Shown piece after piece: positions 54,778 through 64,000 of a stretch of DNA of 64,000 nucleotides; the first letter of the stretch is position 1, and every line of letters begins with the position of its first letter. The notes below the pieces were generated by a model. The model had not been told where the DNA came from. It saw only the letters and a program-made list of their open reading frames with translations, and ran no database searches. The translations under genes and the position numbers were made by a program. Source of the stretch: Neoscytalidium dimidiatum (Eukaryota; Ascomycota; Dothideomycetes; Botryosphaeriales; Botryosphaeriaceae); NCBI GenBank assembly GCA_037367355.1, contig CM074695.1, positions 4,526,001-4,590,000 of the forward strand, in the 5' to 3' direction.

Positions 54778-57700
54778 ATGTCCGAGCAGACGAACAAGCC
54801 TCACCGCGCGACCAAGGAGAAGAAGAAGCCCGCTGGGGGTATGATGCAGCATTTTTCAATTGCGTGGAGCTGGTCTGACTGATGCGCGCAGGAACAAACC
54901 CCAAGGCCTTCGCCTTCGCGAACCCGGGCAAACTCCAGAAACAGGCTGCGCGCTCTCACGATGTGTGTAACTTGACCCGAACTCTATACATATGGATACT
55001 GAGACTCCGTTAGGTCAAGGAAAAGCGGCTGCACGTCCCGATGGTGGACCGCCTCCCGGAGGAGGCACCACCCATCGTTGTCGCCGTCGTCGGTCCTCCG
55101 GGAGTTGGCAAGACGACTCTGATCAAGTCCCTCATCCGTCGCTACACGAAGCAAACTCTTTCACATCCCATCGGCCCCCTTACCGTTGTCACGTCGAAGC
55201 GCCGCCGTCTTACCTTTGTCGAGACCCCTGCAGACTCCCTCGCCGCCATGATCGACATCGCCAAAATTGTGGATATAGTGCTGCTTATGATTGACGGGAA
55301 TTACGGCTTTGAGATGGAGACAATGGAGTTCTTGAACGTTCTGAGCGCCACCGGCATGCCGGGAAACGTCTTCGGAATCCTGACACACTTGGACCTGTTC
55401 AAGAAGCAATCGACGCTGAAGATTCAGAAGAAAAGACTAAAGCACCGATTCTGGAGCGAACTATACCAGGGCGCGAAGCTTTTCTACCTTTCTGGCGTAG
55501 TCAACGGTCGATACCCGGACCGTGAAGTCTTGAACTTATCGAGATTTCTGTCTGTCATGAAGAACCCTCGACCGCTCGTGTGGAGAAATTCGCACCCTTA
55601 CTGCTTGGCCGATCGCTTCTTGGATATCACACCACCTACGGATATTGAGGAGAACCCAAAGTGTGACAGGACTGTTGCTCTTTACGGTTATTTGCGAGGC
55701 ACGAATTTTCCCGCGCACGGTGCAAGGGTACATGTGCCGGGTGTAGGAGACCTGAATGTTTCCATGATCGAGCCCTTGCCGGATCCATGCCCAACGCCAT
55801 ATCAGGAGAAGGCTGCGGAAAAAGCTACTGGAAAGTCTAAAAGCCGGAGGTTAGGCGAGAAACAGAAAGTTCTCTTCGCTCCCATGTCTGACGTTGGTGG
55901 CGTGTTGGTTGACAAGGACGCCGTCTATATTGATGTCAAGACCTCCACATTCAACAAAGACAATGAGGGCGAGGAGCGAGGACTTGGCGAGCAGCTTGTT
56001 GTTGGCTTGCAGGGTGAAAGGAGGCTACTGGGTGAGGCCGAGAAAGGCTTGAAGCTCTTCAGCAATGGCGAGATGATCGACAGAAGCGCCGCAGAGGATG
56101 ACGTGAACGACACAGGGCGGACAAGCCAACGCCATGCGCGCCTTGCGAGCAGAGTCGAGGAAGAAGATGACGAAGACTACGGTAGTGAAGACGAGGAGGA
56201 AGACGAGGAGATGCTGGAGAGTGGGGAAGAAGATGACGAGGACGACACTGGTTATGTGGAAGAAAGCCGACTTGGCCGTGCTTTCCACAATGACGACGAA
56301 AAGACTACGAATGGCGATGCCCAAGATGACATCGCTTTCGCCGACAGCGATTCTGATCTCGGATCGATCTCATCAGTCGAGGATCAGGAGCTGGAAGATC
56401 CCGATGACCTAGAGGATGAGGAAGACGAAGAGGACTTTTCGGATGATGGAGACGGCGCCCTCAAATGGAAAGAGAACCTTGCAGAAAATGCAAGAAAGGC
56501 TCACGGCAAGAAACGACCATACCGAACTGCCGAGCTGGCGCGTTTAATGTATAATGAGTCTATGTCACCCGCTGAAGTTATACGGACATGGAGAGGGGAG
56601 CAGAAGGATGATAAGGCAGAGGAGCAAGACCCAGAAGAGTTTTTCAAAGCTGTCAAAGACAACTCTGCTGCTCAAAGCGAAGACCGTGCCATCCCTGAGT
56701 ACGATTACGCTGCTTTGGAAGAGAAGTGGACTGATGAGAACAATCTGGAAGCCCTCCGCCGGAGGTTCGCATCTACAAAACTTGGTAGAGATGGCGATGA
56801 AGAAGAGGGCTCAGATGAGGAGTTCAACGGCATCGAAGATGATGACGAGGGCGATGGTGCTTTCGAGGACCTCGAGACCGGAGAAGTGGTGGGCGGCAAG
56901 GAGAATCAAGAGGACGAAGAAGCCAAGATGCAAGAGGAGCGCGAGAAGAACGCTCGCAAGAAAGAGGAGCTCAAGCTTCGATTCGAAGAGGAAGACCGTG
57001 CCGGTTTTGCGAACGACAAGACCAACGAGCGGGCTGAGGGTGGAGAAGAAGAGGAGTTCGGCGAAGACGACTGGTATGACGCACAGAAAGCTGCTATTCA
57101 GAAACAGCTCGACATCAACCGTGCTGAGTTCGAGCAACTGGACGACCAATCTCGAGTCCGCGTCGAAGGCTACAGGGCCGGCACATATGCTCGGATTGTG
57201 CTGGAAAATGTTCCCTACGAATTTTCGGCCCACTTCAACCCGCGCTTCCCCATCATCATTGGTGGCTTGACCCCAACAGAGGACCGCTTTGGTTACCTTC
57301 AAGTACGCATCAAGCGGCATCGTTGGCACAAGAAGATCCTTAAGACGAACGATCCTCTCATCTTCTCTCTGGGCTGGAGAAGATTCCAAACACTCCCTGT
57401 TTATAGCATTTCGGATTCGCGTGTGCGTAACCGTATGCTGAAGTATACACCCGAACACATGCACTGCTTTGGTACCTTCTATGGACCTTTGATCGCGCCG
57501 AATACGGGTTTCTGTTGCGTGCAGAGCTTTTCCAACAAGAATCCTGGCTTCCGTGTCGCTGCGACTGGTGTAGTGCTGAACGTGGACGAGAGTTTCGAAA
57601 TTGTCAAGAAGCTCAAGCTCACTGGCCACCCGTACAAGATTTTCAAGAACACGGCATTCATCAAGGACATGTTTAGCTCATCCTTGGAAATTGCCAAGTT

Positions 57701-58391
57701 TGAGGGAGCCAGCATTAAGACCGTATCCGGCATTCGTGGTCAGATTAAGAGGGCACTGAGCAAACCAGAGGGTTGCTTCCGTGCGACGTTCGAAGACAAG
57801 GTTCTCATGAGCGACATCGTGTTCTTGAGGGCTTGGTACCCTGTCAAGCCGCACAGGTTCTACAATCCTGTCACAAATTTGCTTGACCTACCCGGCACTG
57901 CAGATGATGGCGAAGACAACGCTTGGAAGGGTATGCGTCTCACTGGAGAGGTGCGTAGGGCCGAAGGCATCGAAACACCGAAGGAGAAGAACTCGGCCTA
58001 CCGCAAAATCGAGCGGCAAGAGCGCCATTTCAACCCTCTCAGGGTTCCGAAGAAGCTGGCTGCCGACCTGCCGTTCAGCTCGCAGCCGGTGCAGATGCGG
58101 AAGCAAAAGAAGGAGACGTACCTTCAGAAGCGCGCGGTTGTGGCCGGCAAAGAGGAGAGGATAGCCAGAAACCTGATGCAGCAGGTCATGACGCTGCGAA
58201 ACGAGAAGGTGGCAAAGCGAAGAGAGGCGCAGGAGAAGAGGCGAGAAGGTTATCGGAAGAAGGTCGCGGAAAACGAAGAGAAGAGGAGGGAACGCGAAAA
58301 ACGCGAGAAGGCGGAGTACTGGGAAAAGGAAGGCAAGAAGAGAAAGGCGCAGGAGGCGGCCGCGAACGGCGGTGGAAAGAGACGAAAGTGA
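54778..58391 (+). CDS. BMS1: Ribosome biogenesis GTPase BMS1
   Basis: A nucleolar GTPase of the small-subunit processome that works with RCL1 in 18S rRNA maturation. Exons 54778-54838, 54892-54962 and 55014-58391 give 1169 aa. The N terminus MSEQTNKPHRATKEKKKP is basic, as usual. The G domain has the P-loop GPPGVGKTT (71-79), FVETPAD in place of DxxG, and LTHLD. The middle is a long acidic, low-complexity region (EDEEEDEEMLESGEEDDEDD) that in the yeast protein carries the RCL1-binding site. The C-terminal beta-barrel part (GYLQVRIKRHRWHKKILK, GPLIAPNTGF, FRATFEDKVLMSD) is shared with TSR1. It ends in a basic coiled-coil stretch (EKRREREKREKAEYW). Confidence 0.96.
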
Positions 58392-59103
58392 TCAGTCTCA
58401 TTGTGTTTTGCTTTAATTCTTCGCAGATCGATCCGGGGGAGCTCGTGGTCATCTGGGGGCGGGTTACGTGCATGAGGGCGTGAGCTCGTTCTTGCAACAG
58501 GCATTTCCCGGCGTTGGGGCTGCGGCAGGGATCCTTCCCGAGATTTTAGAATTTCTTTTTCCAACGTGCGTATCGTCATCTGGAGATGGACCGCAGCAGA
58601 AGGGCGCGGACGATCGTGTATCAGGTAGCAGGCAATCCGAGAGCTTCATTTGGCAGGAGCGGACTTGTCGGCGGCGGATCGTGCACGAGCTTCCGCGGCG
58701 CCGGTGTTTATTCCCTGCGGCGCGCGCGGCTACACAACCGCCTGGACACATGAACACGCGGGTCGTCGCGTCTCGCGTCGCTCAACCAGTTCTCACCGTT
58801 CTTTGTCGCCAGCGAGACATCGGTCGCTTGCATCGCTGCAGGCGTCACGACCGAGCTCTCGAGTCCCATCCCCCGACTTTTCACAGCGTTCCGACTGTGC
58901 TGCGTTGGACGCCCGCTCGCATCGCGCACACCCCCGGCCATCGAGGTGTTCGCTCGCCGGCCTACACGCGTCAGACTGGTCAGCTGGCGATCTGCACCGC
59001 AGCAGGCCGCATTGTGTCATCACCCACCGACAGGAGCAGCGCGTTCACGTCCCAGGACCGCGTATCTTTCACGGCCACGCTGCGACGAACCGACGAAACT
59101 GCC
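58392..59103. other. Intergenic region, Whi5 promoter
   Basis: About 700 bases. The frame of Whi5 exon 1 stays open upstream to 58468 without a stop, but the protein it would add has no recognisable content. Confidence 0.4.
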
Positions 59104-60763
59104 ATGGAGACATTGGCATCTGTCGCGCCTGACGCGGCGCTCTCGCCGCGACCAGACTCTGCTGCCGCGGTGCCAGGCTTGGCTCACACGGCACGAGCTC
59201 ACCCCGCCGCCATCAGTGAGTCCGCTACGCTCAAGCAACCTGCGTGTATCGCGCGAAAGAACGACACCAACTCACGCATGCCGCAGTAAACCATCACACT
59301 TCCGAAAGCCTCCCCACCACCACCGCGACCAGCGATCTGCACGCCCTCCCCGCGTCTCAGGAATCCAACATCTCCGCGTCCAGCAGCGCCAGCTACGCGC
59401 CCCCTCTCCTATCCTCCCAGAGCAATGTTTCGACAGAGTCGGTCGTCGAGACGGAGCTGACGTCGCCCGCGACCTCGAATGTCTCGAGCCAGTGCCCACC
59501 GTCCAGTCAGTCCGTAGCGCCAGTTAACCAGGAGGACAACCGACCGCCGCCCAGAGCCGTTACCCCTCAGTCAGCACCTGCTAAGAATCAGGAAGTTCAG
59601 AACGCGTCTACTTGGAGTCCCATGGCTGTCGACATGCCGTCAATATCGTATGGAACCAAACGAACAGCAAGCGGCGCGGTGAAGCTACCTAGCAGCACGA
59701 CTAGCTCTAGGACTTCCGGTCTCTTCAGCAGCGAGCACTCCAGAAACACCAGCGCGTCGTCGAATCCAAGCAGGATAGGACAGGTGAGACCATGACGCGA
59801 CGCGACGCGGGACGCGTCTTGATGCAGTTGATTGACTGTTTTGCGTTCTACAGCTGTCGGCGGACTTGAAGACGCGTCTCTCCTACGCCATGATAAAGGT
59901 CCAGAACGGATGGGAGCAGAAGTCGATTGAGGAGCTAGAGACGGTGGCTACGTCGCAGAGGACATCTCCCGCCACGCAGACGCCTACCTCGGCAAGATTC
60001 AGGAACGCGACGGACTCACCGCACGCGTTTGATCGACGGCGGCGGCCCAGCGCCATGTCTGACCCGTCAGATCGGTATCTGGGAACACCAGGTGCACAAG
60101 GAAGCCCACAAGGGATCCGCACCTTCGGTCCAACAAGTAGGTGGACCCTTGGCTAATATTGCGGGACGCTCTGACTTAACCACTGCCTTTTTGTGCTTAG
60201 GTCTAGCGGACCTAGACACGGCGGACGACGACGCCCGTCCCTCCACAGCTTCGACCTACAGCAGCTCCGCATCGTCAGCTCCGACGCTTGCGCCTGCACT
60301 AGACATCAGTCCGAAGCGACATCGCCGGCCGACATCCAGTCGACCACCGCCGATGCTAGGATCGCAGCCCAAGGTGAAGATCTCCAAGCCCTTCACCGAT
60401 GTCGGTGCCCCCGCAACACCAACACCTGGCAAGCCCCAGCGGCCGGCGGGTATCCTGCGCATGCCTAGCCAGCAGGCAGAAATGGATGCTGTCGATTCGC
60501 TACTTTTCATGAGCAGCCCGAACAACTCGGCACATCTCGCACACACTAGTGCGAGCGCAAATTCGACAGCCCAACCCAGCCCGTTGCGAACGGAGTTTCC
60601 GGTAACGAAGAGAGTCGCTTTTGATGATCGGAGTAGCAGTAACAGTGAGACTGAGCGCGAGAACAAACCGAAGCCCGGGCGAGTCATGCAGTCAGCGAGT
60701 TCGGAGATAACAGAGCGGGTCGCGGCCCTTAGCAGGCGCGCAGAGAGCGCGGACAGTGGGTGA
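59104..60763 (+). CDS. WHI5: Whi5/Nrm1-family G1/S transcriptional repressor
   Basis: Proteins of this family bind SBF/MBF through a short GTB motif and hold back G1/S transcription until CDK phosphorylation. Exons 59104-59215, 59287-59783, 59854-60136 and 60201-60763 give 484 aa. The GTB-type segment begins at residue 204: LSADLKTRLSYAMIKVQNGW, then EQKSIEELE. A second conserved block, MDAVDSLLFMSSPNNSAHL, lies in the last exon and matches the usual C-terminal motif. The rest is disordered and very rich in Ser, Thr and Pro, with many SP and TP CDK-type sites. The start (CCATGG context, METLASVAPDA) is a good Kozak match. Fungal filamentous species usually have one such gene, so I cannot separate Whi5 from Nrm1 function. 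Confidence 0.85.
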
Positions 60764-62559
60764 TTGAGTGTTCATGACGAAAAGCTAAAGTCAGCATCGC
60801 ATCTTGAAGTTTGCTTATTCGTGTCATCCTCGGCTCCGTTTGAGCTCGGGATGAAAACAGCAGCGATTGGGGAGCAGTCAGTGAGTGAAGATCACTGATG
60901 GTGTTGAAAGTCAACAAAGAGCAAAGCAGGCGTCTGGGGATACCCATGTGCGTGTGTGTTGGGCATTTTTCCACATTTTATCTTCCCATCTGGGTGGGAG
61001 TTATACGTTGTTTTTTTTTTGGGGGGGGGGTCGTTACAGAATCTCTCTTATGCTCCGGGCGGGGCAGCTGGACAAGATATTTGCATAGCGGACTAGCCGG
61101 ATAGGCTGTCTCTGTCTCTCTGTGTTTTTGCATCTCTGCCTGTTGGCGACTCATTTCCTACTCGCATTCTGCTTTTGGATCGCGCTTTTCTTGGGTTCGG
61201 AGGCTGTCAGGCCTTGGCTAAGGCTTTCGGGATCGGTATCTGGTGCGTTCTGGCTTCTCGTATTCTCTCCTCTGGGTGGGTGGGCGGAGAATACGGAAGG
61301 GAAAGGGGATCTGAGGAGTACAGGCGTGAACGGTTGACGGATCTCGGGGGTTACAATTTACTGAGGGGGATTGTTCAAAGGGATGGGTGGAGTGTGGAGT
61401 GAAGGTTCTTCGCTGTGAAACTTAGGCATCGGGGGTGTACATAACGAATATGACGACATCTCTGCATGCTAGTCCCCCGTCCCCCCCCTTTTTTTTTCCT
61501 TATGTTGTCTAATTGACTGGGTGTGGATTCAGATGGATGGAGAGGGCGCGGGGACGCTTGAGAAAATGGTTAGCTACAGAAGACGGTGGCTCCTGGTCGA
61601 GCCGGATGGCGTGTGCGCCCGCCGGATCTATGAATACCGGCCCGGTACGCAGATCTAGCATTGCCTTGTCGGCGCTGGAGTTGATGGTCGGCGTGCCGGC
61701 TACGGCCTTTCGATGTACGCAGCGGGATCGTGCCGGTTTCGGGAGGCTCGGTCGTTCGACAACTAGATGATGGGCACGTTTTTTTTGGCACCGGCGATAA
61801 GTGCACAGTGGAGCTAGATTCTGACCCCGCGAAGCCTGCATCTGGAGTCCGGGGAGTAGCTTTCCCCCCCCTCCCGCCCACGGATGCCGATGGAAACGGG
61901 CTGCTCGTGTGCGTGGACAGGAGAATACGTGCCGACTGATCTCAGGCGATGGCTTGGGCTTGGCGTGCCCTTTTCTGGGAGGGCAGCGTGCTGGCTGGCC
62001 GATTCATCGCGGCGCACAAGAGGGCATGAGTCGGGATGGCGGCGCGCTAGTGACGGAAGTGGTCACAAGCTTTTGTTCCAACTTAGTGAGGCTCAACCGG
62101 CAGCCGGCCCGCGCGGTGTCGCACGTCAGTTTGCCCGCTGTTGAGGGACGCTGGGCGTGGGAGGTGGTGGCTGCAGAATGAATTCATGCGGAGGATTTGC
62201 CGTTCGGCTGAGTTATGGTTATTGGCGGCGTTCATTGGCGGGCGGGGACAGACAGGCGGACTGCGCGGGAGGAGCTGCACGCGCAACGCGTTCTGGAAGC
62301 GGGCGGCAACTCGGCTTTCATTCGGAGTGATATCATACCACCGCCAGCGCGCCCAAGCCTGGTGCCTGCCCCTCGTTACTCGTCACTCGTCACTCGTCTC
62401 ACTCAACCCACGCTGCTTGCTCTCGTCCCCCCCCACGTGTCCCGCATGGGAAGCTCGGTGCCATCCCGGTCTCACCCTGGCCCGGTCCGGAGAACTGCTC
62501 GCTTCTCTGCTTGAAAAAGCCCGAGGCGTTTCGCGCGCGCTGCTCACTTCTGGCACCCA
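60764..62559. other. Intergenic region
   Basis: About 1.8 kb without a supported gene. A T10-G10 double homopolymer lies at about 61011-61030, a C7-T9 one near 61480-61498. Open frames on both strands have no motif. Confidence 0.4.
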
Positions 62560-62806
62560 AGCTCCACAGCTTCCATTCCTCCGTCCGAGTAAATTGTCAT
62601 AGCTTCTGGCCCTGCTCATCTCCCGCCACACAACCTGAACTCTTCCTCCCTCTCTCTCCACACACTCAACTTTCTTTCAATTCTCTGCCTCTCCACTCTC
62701 CACTCCCCATCTTCCCTTTCCCCAGTTTTTCCTTTCTCTGTAGTCCCTTCGCGCTAGCGTGTTTTTTGTGCGCCCGAGAGCAACAATCGCATCGGTAGAA
62801 GCAACC
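62560..62806 (+). promoter_or_regulatory. Pyrimidine-rich ACH1 promoter/leader
   Basis: A long C/T-rich plus-strand tract from about 62640 to 62750 (CCTCCCTCTCTCTCC and similar) directly upstream of the ACH1 start at 62807. CT-rich leaders of this type are typical of strongly expressed fungal genes and often mark the transcription start zone. Confidence 0.5.
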
Positions 62807-64000
62807 ATGGCAGCGTCGGCACTTCTCAGGAGCAGAGTCAGGCGGCCCTCCTACCTCCAGAAGCTTGCGAAGGCTGAGGACCTCATCGACCTGTTCCCCC
62901 ACAACTCGTACATTGGCTGGTCCGGCTTCACCGGCGTCGGCTACCCCAAGTAAGCATCGCCAGTCCCGTTCCGCCATCGTCCACCCGCACACCTCCGTCG
63001 CGCATTTCCTGCCATTGGCACTCCAATTGCTCACAGCCCGCCGCAGGAAGGTCCCCACCGCGCTGGCCGACCATGTCGAGAAGAATGGCCTGCAGGGTAA
63101 GCTCAAGTACAACCTGTTCGTCGGCGCGTCGAGCGGCGCCGAGACGGAGAACCGCTGGGCCCGCCTCAACATGATCGAGCGCCGCAGCCCGCACCAGGTC
63201 GGCAAGGAGATCGCCAAGGGCATCAACAACGGCAACATCAACTTTTTCGACAAGCATTTGTCCATGTTCCCCGTCGACCTGATGTACGGCTTCTACACCC
63301 TCAACAAGCCGCAGAACAAGCTCGACGTCACCATTGTCGAGGCTAGCGCTATCACTGAGGACGGTGGCATTATCCCTGGAGCCAGTGTTGGCGCCAGTCC
63401 CGAGCTGATCCAGATGGCGGACAAGGTTCGTGCAGCGCAGCGATGGCCGGTCAATTGACTCAGGGACTGACATGTGGACTGCCAGATTATCATTGAAGTC
63501 AACACCGCCGCTCCCTCGTTCGAGGGTCTGCACGACATCACCATGACCGATCTGCCTCCTCGCCGCAAACCTTACCTGATTATGGCGCCTGAGGACCGCA
63601 TTGGCACGCCTCACATCCCCGTCGACCCGGAGAAGGTCGTCGCTGTTGTCGAGTCCGACTACCCCGACCAGACCCAGCCCAACGCCCCCGAAGATGAGAG
63701 CTCTCGCAAGATCGCGGCGAACTTGATCGAGTTCCTCAAGCATGAGGTCAAGCACGGAAGGTTGCCGGAGAACCTCTTGCCCATTCAGTCGGGCATCGGT
63801 AACATTGCTAACGCTGTCATTGGCGGTCTTTCTGTAAGTTCTTCCCATGTTAAGTTTTGGGCTTAATATTTTTTTTTTTTTGATATGCGGAGAAAACTAA
63901 TAGATTACAAAGCACGGCGGCGCAGACTTCAAGAACTTGAAGGTCTGGACCGAGGTGCTCCAGGACTCTTTCCTCGACCTCTTCGACAGCGGTAACTTGG
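62807..64000 (+). CDS. ACH1: Acetyl-CoA hydrolase / CoA transferase ACH1, 5' part
   Basis: A mitochondrial CoA transferase that moves CoA between acetyl-, propionyl- and succinyl groups; in fungi it mainly detoxifies propionyl-CoA or recycles acetate. Exons 62807-62949, 63047-63425, 63486-63833 and 63904 to the window edge. The start [20 protein letters not shown] is basic and could serve as a targeting sequence. Next come [57 protein letters not shown] and [14 protein letters not shown], the typical family blocks in order. The catalytic Glu of CoA transferases lies beyond the window, as the gene is cut after LDLFDSGNL. The third intron has a less usual donor (GTTCGT). Confidence 0.94.

Overview
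The window is nuclear DNA of a filamentous ascomycete (Pezizomycotina). The evidence is short GT-AG introns of about 50-150 bp, many with CTAAC-type branch points, together with a PTH11-type rhodopsin-domain receptor, a HET-domain protein, a fungal-type Whi5/Nrm1 repressor, eEF3, and AT-rich blocks that look like repeat-induced point mutation. Class-level placement is not possible from sequence alone. Exon boundaries below were read by eye from splice signals and frame continuity.

Layout. 1-7.6 kb (all minus strand): the 5' end of eEF2 (cut by the window edge), a 4-coumarate:CoA-ligase-like acyl-CoA synthetase, a macro-domain protein and a SAM methyltransferase. 8-13.5 kb (plus strand, accessory): a hypothetical gene with a decayed, internally deleted copy just upstream, then a C2H2 zinc-finger protein that carries an intact two-component receiver domain at its C terminus, then an AT-rich island. 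13.5-17.6 kb: an uncharacterised minus-strand gene with an unresolved 5' end, a direct-repeat region and a second AT-rich block with a (TA)n tract. 17.7-27.4 kb: a secreted GMC oxidoreductase, a secreted type-B carboxylesterase and, divergently, a nitrate-reductase-like molybdo-cytochrome b5 protein whose reductase half has lost the usual FAD and NADPH motifs. 30-31.8 kb: a seven-helix PTH11-type receptor.

33-39.6 kb is a compact housekeeping block: PMS1 mismatch repair, an RRG7-like mitochondrial nuclease-fold protein with an AT-hook tail, mediator subunit MED21 and a Lys/Pro-rich basic protein. 39.9-44.1 kb holds a HET-domain gene broken by a one-base shift at a G6 run and another uncharacterised protein. 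44-48 kb is gene-poor with small repeats. 48-64 kb returns to core genes: eEF3, a PBI2-type proteinase B inhibitor, the ribosome-biogenesis GTPase BMS1, a Whi5/Nrm1 cell-cycle repressor and the 5' part of acetyl-CoA hydrolase ACH1 (cut by the right edge).

The core genes do not form one pathway. Translation (eEF2, eEF3), ribosome assembly (BMS1) and cell-cycle entry (Whi5) share the window only by location. The most unusual items are the C2H2-receiver fusion at 10.4-12.9 kb and the nitrate-reductase-like protein at 24.1-27.4 kb. No tRNA, rRNA, CRISPR array or intact transposon was recognised.
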